A stretch of 64,000 nucleotides of DNA, from contig JAWNGF010000001.1 of NCBI GenBank assembly GCA_037039685.1, forward strand, positions 4,092,001 to 4,156,000, read 5' to 3'. This document shows, one piece after another, positions 35,515-49,326 of this stretch. The notes under the pieces are model-generated. The model was not told the origin of the DNA, ran no database searches, and saw only the letters and a program-made list of their open reading frames with translations. Made by a program: the position numbers and the translations under genes. The DNA is from Ceratobasidium sp. AG-K (lineage: Eukaryota > Basidiomycota > Agaricomycetes > Cantharellales > Ceratobasidiaceae). How positions within the stretch are numbered: position 1 is the stretch's first letter; the number at the start of each line of letters is the position of its first letter.

Positions 35515-36354
35515 TGATCGTCGTTGTCGGGTCGTGACAAGGTACGCCAAGCGTGATCGAGCCGCGCCTACTGAATTTGATCTCAAGTTGGAGAGCAAGG
35601 GGTGACTGAATGTCGAACTTGGAAGTCAAACTGAACGTTCGTAATTTCCGAAAGAAGTCGCTCAACTACTGGGGTTTAAATGCAGAGAATAGACATTTGC
35701 GTGCGTGTATAATATACATTATGTGACCCGAAACACCAACCCGAGTCCTCGTAGGGAAAGCGAGGGGAACGGCAAGCTTACGGGAAGCCCATCTGGGCGA
35801 ACAATCTTTCTAGCGACCATAAAATGAGGACAAAACGCGAGGATAAGGCGCTGTCCAGAGTGTTGAGATCGCAAACATAGACGAACACAGCAATGACAAT
35901 GGTAAGATAGGATTTATCGGATGATTCATAGTTCAATTAAACTGTATAGGTGTGTTAATACGCACCAAAGGAACAGTAAAGGAGAACTCACATTTTATTA
36001 TACATCGGGTGTCAGCGAGCTAAATAATTCGTAACGTACCTTGAATATGTATCCCGCGTGTGAACCACATTGACCTTTGGGACCCTCATAGGATCCGAGA
36101 TGAACGAGGCAAAATTAGCACGGGTGCATTAAGTTGTTTTAGCTCATAAGAATGAGCGAGTCGCTGTAAGTAGCAGCGAAACGCTAAAGTGACAGAGCAG
36201 TGAGGGCGAGGGGAGTTTAGCTTAGGAGAGTCGACGAGAATCTTATGCAGTTTTGTATTACAGCTACAATGACTGCAGAAAATGACCCGTTAGCGTATTG
36301 GCGATTGGGGTGAGCCAATAGTACGTACCAGTATCAAGAAAACATAGCAATAAA
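35515..36354. other. 840-bp intergenic region
   Basis: Upstream of the permease gene and downstream of RPT3. It is AT-richer than its surroundings, and no gene, RNA or repeat was recognised. Confidence 0.5.
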
Positions 36355-38001
<1,647 letters not shown>

Positions 38002-39724
38002 ATTCTATGATTACGTTGGTCGAATACGAGTCGTCGTGGTGTGTATTGTGAAGGTGGGGTGACGCGTCTCGCATGCGATCGGTCACGTGGTTATTTTTCC
38101 AATTCATGAGACTCTGGAGCCATGAACAAACGCAGGTAGCATATATGCATCCAACATATTCAGACCGATGATATTTACAAGCGAGATAGCCATCTCGTAT
38201 ACCCTTGAAATCTGGTTCTCTGGCATAATCAATTTGACCGAACCGCTTCAACCTAAAGCCGAACAACACCTCAAATATCGAGGCTCTCTCGTATGGCTCC
38301 TACATTCCGTACCTGCTGCGCTTGCTAAACATAGACCCGACATACATAGTACATGCCCCGTGAAGCTCACTTCCACACCATTGGCTATACTAGGGACACT
38401 GTCATGTAGCAGGCAAGCGTTGATCGGTCGGATGCCGGGCTCCGAAGGCCAGGCTCCGTTCCGAGCGAGATCGGCATTTAGGCGGGCAACTCAGTGCTTG
38501 GGGGGTTGCGACAACAGCGGTTCTTGATGTATGCGCAACGAGGATGCTCGTACTTCAGCGCCTACGAAGTTGACCTATGTCCAGTATCTTGAGTCGAGAC
38601 CGCGCTTCAATCTGGTATAGCAAAGGAGCGCTCGATTTGTATTTGGTCGGCGCCGATAGGGTCACGACAGCTCGCCCACGGAGCTATAGCACCTGCGGCC
38701 TAGTGAACAGCTGATATTCAGGCAACGTTTTGCCATACGAGCGCTACCCCTGAGAATTGAAACCCAGAGTGTCACAGCCGAAGAATGGGCAAGGCGTTCG
38801 TTGGTGATGACAGTGAAGGCTCAAGCGTCTATGTATGCGGCTGGAACTTTGTCTAACTCGATCGTCGCGTCGCAATCTCACCTGCGAATCAAAAAGGGTC
38901 GAGCACAAAGTAAGTATACTACTGTACCGGGAAAGCACGCGATATCATGCCCTGGGATCCAACCACGGTGCCTTGGGCGTGAACACTTACGGCACGTCAA
39001 CAACTCGCCTCTCGGAAATTTACTTGCAGTACCAGAGCCACTGACATTATGCCAGCGCCATAATTAAAAGATTGTGATAGATAGATGGATTCGATGAGGC
39101 AAAATTATCCGTCCACGGACACTTGTGATTCTGCGAAGGTACCCTCATGCTCGTCGCCATCACCGTAGATCAGGCATTTACTTCCGGAGAAATGCACACA
39201 GTTCTACGACCAGGAACGAACTAGTAATTACGTGCTACCAGGAGTTATACACCGAGAGAGCCGAGAGGAGCTAGAGAGAACCATGTATGCGGGAGGACGT
39301 GCTATGGAACCATGTGTGCCACGAATGATGAAACGAAATGAGAAGGGATTAGATGGAATGCAGGTGTGAATGCAAACAGGTGGCGGGGGAATGGTAAAGG
39401 ATAACGTCCGAGATGGTAATCAATTAAGAAATAGAACTCCAACGCCAACAATGGGCACAATATTTCAGCTAGTCGGGAACCAGAAGACAAAAAAGGGACT
39501 TCAGAGCGAATAATTAAGGCAGCACAGAAAGGAATGGAAGTGAATCAAAGATACAAGTGCGTACAAGAAACGAAGTGAGTCCGATAAAGCCAACCCCCAC
39601 CAACTGCAAGACCAGATAGAGGTGGAACCGCAATCCAGAGAACCGCACATTGTCCCACGAATAAGACCAGAAACCCGACGCGGAGATAAACGAGTGGCGA
39701 GTAGATCCCATGACCGAATAAAGA
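38002..39724. other. 1.7-kb region without a supported gene
   Basis: RPT3 promoter side. Contains a CACGTG at 38094-38099, 93 bp upstream of the RPT3 ATG. The longest frames (for example plus 38168-38527) show no recognisable domain, no plausible exon chain and Arg/Ser-biased content. No tRNA-like fold was seen. Confidence 0.5.
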
Positions 39725-42423
39725 TCAGCATAAATCCTGACCGGCGTTGGTGCCAGACCCGTTTGCGTGACCGAGGTCTAGGAACTGAGTCTGTCGCTTC
39801 TTCGCCTTGCGTGCACGATCACCGTCATTGGAAGTCCGGGGTGCATGACGTTCGCACATCCTTTCCCCGGAAACTTCCCAGTAATCCTTCAAGAGCGTTG
39901 TGCACTTTCCATCCGCGTCCTCATATTCACAGGTAAAGTGCTCGGGATGATACCTAGCACCCGAATAGGATACAGCGCAAGGGCCTTCGATAGGTTCGCG
40001 GCATGAGGGCGAGGCGCAAAGTGAGTTGTTGATCTCGTGGTAATGGTACTTGCAGTAAGGGCGCTCTTCATGGACGTAGAACGAGCGATCGGGGAAGGGT
40101 TTCTATTGAACGCAAATACGTCAGCATCAATCGAGTAGGGGAGCCGGACATCACGCACATGGCACGTATAGCAGCTGAAGCACTCCTTGTGATATTTGCC
40201 CTTGAGTTGACCATCAGATGCGTAGATGGCCTGCGTTTCAATGGCCAGACCACACTGTCGACACTACACAAATCGTCAGACATTGGCAAAGATGGTATGA
40301 ATACCGAATCTTACTTTTGGCAAGTAGAGCATTTTCCAATCCTTCTCGCACAAGACAGTGTTGCCGCCATTGCCATCGTCGATCTTGATCCAGCGACCGT
40401 CTTCGATGCGTTTTTCACACTTGGCACAAGTGCGGATCCGCTTGCGTCTCCCAGAGCTAGAGCAAGAGCTTGCGCTAGCAGAAGTCTTTGCCCTCGTGGG
40501 CAGATTCAGTCGGTCAGCGTCAGCTCCCAAAAACTCCATGTCAGACCCGAGGCCTTCCAAATTCGTTTCAGTGACGGCGGAGATCTCGGGCTCGTTCACT
40601 GTTGTGGCAGCAGGAGTGACCTTAAACGAGCCATCAACTTCCGCTGAGCTAGGGCTGGTATAAGCCGAACGTACATCGTCCTCGTCCTCTTCACGTAGGG
40701 CACTGAGGGTTTGAGCGCCCGCAGATTGTTTGATGCGTCGCGAGCCGGAATGCTGAGAAGACCCGGAAGAGGACGAATGGCTGGAAGATTGCGAACCAGT
40801 GCGCTTCGGGGCGTGATCAGAGCCATTTGAGCCGCGTCGGGGGAATGCGATCGTGTTCTCGCCATCCCTGGCTTCATTTGCTAGGAGAGAGTCTACGGAA
40901 AGTTTCCGGCGCTCTGCTGGGGGCGAAGGGCTCCTGCCATAGGCAAGCATAGTCTCGGATTCCGCTTCAGACGACGCGTTTGAGATGGCACGTGACCTGC
41001 CTCGCTCGCGCTCCTCCATTGGCTCTGGGGATTCGGTTCGAAGCGGCTGCTTGCCAGCTGCATTTGATGATCCGGCTGCATCTTTGCGCAGCTTGCTCGC
41101 TAGCGAAGAAAGCCCCCCAACGACACCTTTGCCCTTTGAAACAGCGCGCGATCCTGAGCCGTCAATCACGTCAACTGGTGAAGGAGACCGGGAATTTGCG
41201 CGCGCCATTTCTGCTCCCACGCTGTGCGCGTCTCCGTCTGGTGAACGAGGCATCCCAGACGATGGGGTGACCGGAGAATACGATGGAGAGAGGGGAGGGG
41301 TACCTGCGTATTTAGAATCATTTCCTACAAGACTACCATGAAACTATGACACTTACCACCCTCGAAATCGGTGCTAATGTTCAAATAGCCGCTAAGAGAG
41401 CTGAGTCTTCCGTCGATTGGGCTAGTCGGACTAAGGATCTGGCCGGGATGTCCATAAACGGAAGTCGGACTTAAGCCTGGCCTCGAATTTCCATGCGATG
41501 CAAAAAGGGCGACCTGCGCGACGGCAGCAAAGGCTCGGCGACCAACACCGGCCATGCCGGCCTCACCGCCAATAGACGTATCGGGTGGTGGTGGAGCATG
41601 GGTCGGCGGAGGCGGTTGAGGCGGAAGCGGACCACTACCGGATCGAGACATTTTACGGGGAACCAGTGGGGCTACCGACGTAACAACCGCGGGAGGCTCG
41701 GGTGTACGTGAAACAGGAATTGATGGAGCTGGAGAAGGAGTCATTCTCGAAGGAGCTCGTGAGCTTGGAGTTGGAGAAGGTGACCGAGCCGGGAGAGAAG
41801 GCGCGTTTGAGTGCAAACTCGGAGCCGGGGACGGCCCAGAATGAGGAATGGGAGATGGACTAGTGCGGTCAATAGGTGAAGTAAGATGGCCCGACCGTGT
41901 AGTTGGGGCCGGCGATGGGCCCGAGCGAGGGGGAGGGGAACCGCGCCGAGTGCCCTCATCTGCGCTGCTCTGGGATCTGAAACTCTGGAAAGACGCGGTA
42001 GACTTGTATTGGGGCCGGGAAGGGACCTCTGGAGGAGGCGAGTGTTGGACGGTGTGCGTCGAGCGAATCGAAAGTGCCCGTTTAGTTGAAGTGCTGCTAC
42101 GCGAGTGCGAGCTATAAGAAGACACTGAAGGCACCGATATCCCAGAAACCGTGGAGGCGCGATCTATATTCCGGGACAGAGGCCGCTGAGGCTCGGGCGA
42201 CTTGGGGGAGGGACTCGACGCGGCAGCTGCTGTTGGTTTGCAAACGTGCTGGTCCGCGACTGAAACAGGGCAAACGTGAGCGACTCCGCTCAAAAACAGA
42301 AAAGACACGCTGCTCGAGACACGTACAGTTGATATCTGTTTCTTCACCGCATCGACTGCACTTGATCATAGGCAGTATCTGGGAGATGCGCAATGCCCCC
42401 GAGGCGGGTATAGAGAGGGCCAT
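39725..42423 (-). CDS. LIM-domain protein (paxillin/Pxl1-like)
   Basis: Cytoskeletal adaptor-like protein. Start MALSIPASGALRISQILP, then a short putative zinc motif CSRCGEETDINFADQHVC completed across an intron (about 42255-42330). About 650 residues of Ser/Pro-rich disorder follow, with repeated SPAPS/PSP words. Tandem LIM domains come next: CAKCEKRIEDGRWIKI to CEKDWKMLYLPKC; CRQCGLAIE to CFSCYTCHKPFPDRSFYV; then CASPSCREPIEG to MCERHA. All zinc ligands are in place. Four or five exons; ends NGSGTNAGQDLC. Fungal paxillin-like proteins act at the cytokinetic ring and polarity sites (S. pombe Pxl1); the role here is inference. Confidence 0.85.
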
Positions 42424-44781
42424 CGTTGGGACGAGAAAAAGAGTGTGGGGTGCGTACTACCTGGAAGCAAGAGGGGGTGTTGAATCAAAGAGCCGAATAG
42501 AAATCTAAAGATAACATAGAAATAGGTCTGCGGTGCGACCAACGCGGGCAAGAGCAGAACTGAAGCCAAGCACCAACCACGTCCGTTGAACCCTTTCGTC
42601 ACAGGGTCGTTCCCGATTTCTAGGGCCTCAGGGTTCTCTTCCCCGTAACCATCAATTGTCCATTTCCAATTTGCGCTTCCGGGTCTTATCCAACTCAGAA
42701 TGCGAGCTTCGTATATTCCGGACCACGATGCGCACGACAAGGCGAGCGATAGTTGCAATGTACCACCGTGTGCGCAGTTATGCGGGAGCTCTTTGTATCG
42801 GAGGTACCATGTCTTTGAGACAAATCAGGAGCACCACCCGGTCCGGTGTGCTTCTAGGCCGAATCAGCCCAGTGGATCCCGACCTGATTTTCATGAACTT
42901 TTTCCAACTCCATAATGAGGCCCTGGTAGATCAACATGCATTCAACCTCTTTTTTTTCCACACAGCGCCCATACATTCTACAGTGATAAACTGACATGCG
43001 ACGCCTCAGATTGCAGGACGAGCAACGTGGCCCACGTGCCGATCACCGGGACCGTCCTTGAGGAGTTAGCGCAGACCTCCAGCGCCCCGAAGCCTGGTCC
43101 AGGTGTCCATAAATATTCTCTGCTTCACCCCCTGAAATTCTGAGCCGAGATACAATCCCGTTCGAGTAGCCTGGTAGCCCCCGGCTCACGAACGTCCGTA
43201 TTCGCCCGCGTTCATTGCGACATCCACGCCTTGGCTGAATAAGAATACCAGCATGCTTTAATTGAATGGTCATCGCATTGATTAACTCTTGAAACCTACT
43301 ATATCCAGGTATATTGATCATAGCAACTGAATGTATGCATCAGGCCCCACCGCTCCATTACATTGATTTCCGGTCCCGCATGCAGGGCCGTCCCATGGAA
43401 TAGACTATATGCGATTTGATTAGTGCCTTTATTTAGTAACCTTACCTCATGACAATTGTGAAGCAAACCCACTTGCTTCCGTTTTTGTGACCCTGTCGAC
43501 ACGCCATAAACGGCCAACATTCTGTGCCGAGCATATGCAGCCATGCACTTGGGTAGAAAGCCGGACAAAGCAAAGCGTGAGCAATGTTGTTTCAGATTCC
43601 GACAACGCGCTCGTGCCTTGTTCGACTAGAGTAAGAGCTTCGGCTAGGTTACCGAGTCGCAAGTGGCGCCGTGCGTGCGTCACGCCGACAGACCTTGATT
43701 GACAGCTGCGTGATGAACATCCTCGGGGCTACTTTTGTTCCGCACTATCACACAGCTTAGCAACTAATGCGATATCGGGATGAGCAGGAGGTCATCCGAG
43801 CACTAATTATTGACTTACAAGGGGGCGTGCGGGGAAGTATAATAATAGGGGTAACCTGCTGTTGTCCTTGACAAATCCCCGGACGTGGTTGCTAACCGGA
43901 GCACATGCATGCGCGGTCGAGTGAGTGCTCACAAATAATGACGGTGAATACCTAGCATATTCCCGGTCTCCTCGCCACACTGTCTGGACAATAACTCCGC
44001 GAGCGCCGTTTTGAGAGCTAGAGCGTTCGGTAAGCGCCTGTGCGGGGCACCGAGCCGATAATGCGACTCGCATCGGGCCGAACCATAAATCAGGTGCTCA
44101 TCCTAGATCATGAGATCACGCAGAATGTTGTGTATCTCAATGTTCTCTGATGCGAGGGAGATCGCGAAGCGTCGTTGAACGAAGGAGAGGTGCATTGTTG
44201 TCATGCACTGTGTCCATATGATCATGATGTTTGTTGTGAGTTACACGTCCCCTATCCTTCGTCGGCAGATCCTCTCGGCATACACACTTCTTGGCGGTAG
44301 AATTTCATGAACGACTGCGCGCTCAGCACTTCAAGTTCTAAAGTCCATTTCTTGAATGCTCACGCTGAAACGGGAGCGAGCACGCGCCGAGGCTAGTTGC
44401 CACTCGGACATGGCTCGGTTGGCCAGCAGCCTCTAAACAGGCCCATATCGATCAATGGGAAGAACGATCGAGTCGAGTTATACTTCGATCGCGCATTTAC
44501 CTGGCCTGCACTGGGGCAGTCGGGTGTTTGTTTCGCCTCCAGACCGGTGGTGTCCTCGGGAAGGAAAGTCACGTGAGAGTTTCGGAATAAACATGCCCTC
44601 ACAGTCAACATCAGCCGCCTACTGTTGATCACCAGAAGCTTCGACAACCATATTCGGTAAGTTATCCTGATCATAAAGTGTCATTTTCACGGGACATTTC
44701 TAACGAGAAAAGGAATCTTTGATAGTGCCCAACTACGCTGTGTACAATTTCATTCACTTGGAACGATTAATAACGCGTGAA
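42424..44781. other. gene-poor stretch, no supported gene
   Basis: 2.4 kb upstream of the LIM gene. The only frames of note are on the minus strand, at about 42540-42758 (GYGEENPEALEIGNDPVTKG) and 43447-43683 (ARRHLRLGNLAEALTLVEQG, faintly TPR-like). Neither has flanking exons or homology that I can name. Possibly decayed coding remnants. Confidence 0.4.
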
Positions 44782-45852
44782 ATGGTCATTTCTAGAGGCG
44801 CCACAGCAGTCGATGGGTTTCCCTTAGCAAGCGTGTCTGACGCCTATGACAGAGTGGGCCTTTGAGATATCTTTTGGGGTATAGCTCATGGTTCTGCACC
44901 AACCTTTTAGATGCGAGAAAACAGTGAGAAGGGCGGTATTGAGGATCCACAAGGGTGGGTAGAGGTAGCCGGCACGCCTGGTACGATCGGTGCAAAGGTT
45001 GGTAATATACACCGGGAAATCCGTATGAATGACCAAAATCACAACTCTCATTTTTGTATTACAGACTCAGGATATGATATTGACGAGTGTATCGTCCTCT
45101 CAGCCCTTGCCCAGAGGCCGGGAAGAGTACCTTGGTTTATCGCGCGACGTACCGCCTTCACGTCCAAAGGCGAGTAATCACAGTAGATCTCGTGGTATTT
45201 TCTGTCACGGTGTTTATGGGAGCCATCGTAGTCAACGAGAATTCAAGCCGCTCAACTGTCGTCAACTCTATCAGAGCCAGTGCTCTCACCATCCGGTTTA
45301 CGCGTGCAGTCTATGGGCCTAACCGCCCCTCTTTCCCAGCTAGCTCTCAAAGCGGGAAGTGCATCCCAACCTTCGCCAGCCGCTCGGACATTGGTGGGGT
45401 ACAATTATACTACGTCATCAGTTGAGGTCTTATACCCGATTTTCAGCGTCCGCGAACCGACGTTCAACGCTCTACGTCAAGCTCTCAGATTAGCTCATCG
45501 CAGGATACGAGCGTCTCCAATGTTTCAGCAAGCAATATACTCGCTACTGGAACTTCGCGCAAAGCGTTCACCAAACGGTAGGTGTTGCAGTTTGAAACCC
45601 CAAGTGCCCAAAATAAGTTAGCTCGCAGAAAACTGGAAGAGCCTGATGAAAGGTCTCGGACTCGACCGCGCACGGCATCGAAGGAATCCAAGGTGATTTT
45701 TTTATTTATTTTGCATATGAAGACCAAGAATTTGACTCGGTCTTCAGCAGTCTGAGGACTCAGCAATTGACCCTGGTCGTACGAGTGATGGCAAGATCAA
45801 TTATACGTATTACGTCAATAAGTACTTGAACCAGAGGCGTCGGAAAACCTAG
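44782..45852 (+). CDS. unrecognised putative multi-exon gene, frames inconsistent
   Basis: Not recognised. Coding-like segments in one direction are: MVISRGATAVDGFPLASV..AYDR (ends at GTGGGC, 44854), MRENSEKGGIEDPQGWVEVA (from 44911 after CTTTTAG), a Ser/Pro/Arg segment (SSSQPLPRGREEYLGLSRDV, from about 45066 after TTACAG), LSPSGLRVQSMGLTAPLSQL and STSSSQISSSQDTSVSNVSA, a basic acidic stretch RRKLEEPDERSRTRPRTASK, and a final exon ending NYTYYVNKYLNQRRRKT with stop at 45852. Splice signals fit for exons 1-3 and the last two. The middle steps through frames 2, 1 and 0, so either introns were missed or bases are lacking. Start uncertain; could be a decaying gene. Confidence 0.4.
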
Positions 45853-46248
45853 GAACCGAAGGGTAAATAAGGCCTGTCGTAGTGGGACTCAGTATATGCA
45901 ACTGACGTAGTGTTTCCTTAGGATCGCAAGTCGACGGATCTCATGCCTTGTATCATATTCATCTGTGATTCGCTTCGCTGTTCGTTCTCCCTGTTATGAA
46001 GGTGTATGAAGATAGTAGACACTGGTGTCCTCTCCGAATACGCGCATATAATTGTTGTTGCTCTTGCGTATCAGTTACACTAATATATTTTGTAATTGTC
46101 CTCGGAAAGGCAAGCGGATTGATTGGTGATGGTAACAGCACTTTGGTCCTTACGATCAGCTGGCGCCCGGCGCTTGTATGCAGTCATTTGTTCTCTTCCT
46201 GCCTCATTGCGACTTTTATATTTTGGGACGTTGAGATCAAGCATCTCG
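45853..46248. other. GUF1 upstream region
   Basis: 396 bp between the stop of the unrecognised gene and the GUF1 start; nothing recognisable apart from presumed promoter sequence. Confidence 0.5.
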
Positions 46249-49134
46249 ATGCTCCGAGTGAACAGATGCATTAGCAGGTCGCGGGTGGCCCTCTTTGTAT
46301 CACCGCATCTCCCCCATAGTCGCACATTTGCGAGCTCGGCTCTGAGATGGGCTCCAATAAATATGGAGGAGTTTGATTGCTCGCGAATACGGTGAGGACG
46401 TTCCGGAACCTGTTAATCGATTAACCGAGCTCACGAGAACGCCCAGAAACTTTGGAATAATCGCTCATATTGATCATGGGAAGAGCACCCTTGCAGACCG
46501 TCTACTTGAGCTCACAGGAACCATATCACAATCCAATGGCACAAACAAGCAGGTTTTGGACAAACTAAAGGTCGAGCGAGAGCGTGGGATTACCGGTAAG
46601 CCATTCTACTCCATTTGAGCTATACCCGCATGCTCAACTGCTGGATCCATTCTCAGTGAAAGCGCAGACCGCAAGGTACGGATCGGCGCCATGTTTACCC
46701 TATTACGCTTACGATTCTTCAGTATGCTGTATGATTATGATGGCAAATCGTACCTACTCAATCTAATCGATACTCCGGTATGTTGTTTTACCTACTATTG
46801 GACTCTTGTAATGATTGTTCATTTTAGGGCCGTGAGTACTAAACCTATTGGCGAGCTCAATTCACCACAATTGCTTCCGCAAGATGTCGACTTTTCGTGG
46901 GAAGTATCGCGCTCAATGGCCGCATGTCAGGGTGCTTTGTTGCTCATCGACGCAACTCGTAGGTCAATAATCCGCCAGTCGCCTGCAATGTTCTAAAGTT
47001 ATGCAGAGGGTATTCAGGCTCAGTCTATTTCGGTGTATCATGTTGCAAAGGAACGAGGTGTTCACATTATCCCGGTTCTCAACAAGGTGAGCCCACAGCT
47101 TCAATTTGTTTACCTAGAAACTCAACTGGGCAGGAATAGATTGATTTACCAGCAGCATCTCCCGAGAGGATTGCCGCTCAAATGCAGCAAACGTTCGACA
47201 TCCCCCCTTCTGACATTCTCCAGGTCTCTGCAAAGACCGGTCAAGGTGTTTCGGAGCTGTTACGAGCAATTGTAGACCAGGTTCCACAGCCTGCACTTGG
47301 ACAAGACTTTGTAAGTCACATTGGTGCTCTTCGTACGAATGTCCTCACCAAGATAGCGCAGGATGATATTAGGAACGGGAAGATGCGGGCACTACTTTTT
47401 GACTCTCAATACGACAGATATAGGGGTGTGGTCAGTTTAGTGAGCCTCCAGTCGGGACAAATCCGCAAAGGTACATCCCTTGCAACTGCTCGCTCATACA
47501 GGTTCTGATCCAAACACTCCTAACGTAGGAGACAAAATTGCATCTTGTCATACGCGGAAAAAGTACGATGTAGTAGACGTTGGTATTATGCACCCAGAGG
47601 AGGAGCCAACCGGAGTCTTGCAAGCGGGTATGAGTGTATACTGCAAGCGACCCTGCGCTCGCTGATTTACTCGGTTAGGGCAGGTTGGATACATCAGTGA
47701 GCGGCAAGCCTTGTCTGTGTAGGGTCATTGTTGACATACTCTATAGCATGTAACATGAAGGAGTCGACTGAAGGTATGCAGCCAGACTGGTTGGCTGGTT
47801 ACATTCACTTACACTCTCGTAGCTCATATCGGCGATACTCTACATCACGCGGGCGAAACAGTCGAGCCGTTACCAGGATTCAGGCCAGCAAAAGCCATGG
47901 TCAGTGCCAATCTAATCGCATACAAGCTCATTCCAAAAACAATATCCAGGTATTCGCCGGTGTATACCCACTGGACAGCAACGAATTCCTAAAACTCGAG
48001 GAAAGCGTCAAACGGGTACGCTCGTGAAATATATACACCAGTCAGCTTACCTTTTTGCAGCTCCTGTTAACAGACCGAAGTGTAACAGCCCACCGTGAAT
48101 CCTCGGCTTCGCTCGGTCAAGGAATCCGATTGGGCGCACTTGGCTCCCTCCACATGGACGTACTGCGCCAACGACTCGAAGACGAGTATGGTGCGCAAGT
48201 AATTGTCACTGCACCTACTGTGCCATACCGGTATGTCCCCTCAAGCATGAAAACGTCGCTTGACGATTTATTACAGGGTGGTCCTGCGCAACGGCAAAGA
48301 AAAAGAAGTATCCAACCCCGTCGAGTTTCCCGAACCCGGGGAAGTTGGAAGCGGTAGCGGAGGCAACGTCAGAGAGATCCTAGAACCGGTCGTGCACGCG
48401 ACGATCATCGTCCCAGAAGGTACGCCAAACCCACCCCGCAAACCTATCTAAACAAACTCCAACCCGGCAGAACACATCGGAGACATGCTCGACCTGTGTT
48501 CCTCGCACCGTGCGACAGACATTACACACACCTACCTCGACACATCCGCCAGCGCCTCGCGAATCCTCATCCGCGCCACGCTCCCACTCGCTGAAATCGT
48601 GACCGACTTTCACGACCGGGTGAAGCACCGTTCGTCGGGATTCGCGTCGTTTGATTACGAGCCTGCGGGGTACGCCCCTGCGGACGTCGTCAAGGTCGGG
48701 TTTGCGCTTAATGGAAAGCCGGTAGACGCCCTGGCGGTGATTGTGTGCAAGGAGCGCGCAGTGCGGGTTGGTAGAGCGTGGGTCAAGAAACTGAGTGGGT
48801 TGTGTGGGTTTTTTTTAGATGGTGCTAATTTTGTTTAGGGGAGGTGGTGCCTCGGCAGTTGTTTGAGATTGCGATTCAGGCGATGGTTGGGGCCAAGGTC
48901 ATCGCACGCGAAACGCTCTCTGCACAGAGAAAGGACGTTACCGCTGGGTTGTACGGAGGTCATTACGAGCGCAAGGTGGGCGGCATCTACATTAGCTGAA
49001 CCGCACTGACCGAGTGTATGCAGATGAAAGTCTTGAACAAGCAAAAAGAAGGCAAGAAAAAGATGAAAAGGATTGGCAACGTCGAGCTCCCACAAGAGGC
49101 GTTCTACAACGTACTGAGCTCCAAGATCCAGTAG
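46249..49134 (+). CDS. GUF1: mitochondrial translation factor GUF1 (EF4/LepA)
   Basis: Translational GTPase that back-translocates stalled mitochondrial ribosomes. An Arg/Ser-rich mitochondrial presequence ([18 protein letters not shown]) is spliced at 46392-46446 to [20 protein letters not shown] (G1). The rest is ERERGIT (G2), [15 protein letters not shown] (G3), LNKIDLPAA (G4), [11 protein letters not shown] (G5), GQVGYITCNMKES, the LepA C-terminal domain [18 protein letters not shown], and [37 protein letters not shown]. It ends [19 protein letters not shown]. About fifteen exons. The G3 motif depends on a 4-nt exon (46828-46831). Complete. Confidence 0.96.
46828..46831 (+). other. 4-nt micro-exon (ggcc) of GUF1
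   Basis: Preceded by ATTTTAG and followed by GTGAGT. Introns of 50 nt (46778-46827) and 52 nt (46832-46883). It joins DTP to VDF by supplying Gly and the first base of His in the invariant DTPGHVDF GTPase motif. Skipping it breaks the frame. Confidence 0.8.
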
Positions 49135-49326
49135 GCTGAAACACGCATGTATTTACTAGACATTCTGAACAGCTATCGAGACCTAGCCTCGGCGGTACTT
49201 GTCAGCCTCGCCTAGCGTTCTCATGACCTCATGCTCCGTGAATCGGCTGTGCTTGCCTGCATGGCAGATAGGACAGTTGACATGATGCTTCAGTTTACTT
49301 TATATGGTAATAATAGTCTAGTACAT

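Noticed and set aside
43299..43683. TPR-like protein on the minus strand
   Set aside because: Only one helix-pair-like stretch is visible, with no repeat periodicity, no exon chain and no stop/start logic.
46370..46450. Apparent frameshift at the start of GUF1 ([10 protein letters not shown] versus [12 protein letters not shown])
   Set aside because: An intron at 46392-46446 joins IR to [13 protein letters not shown] with the normal family sequence, so the frame is continuous.
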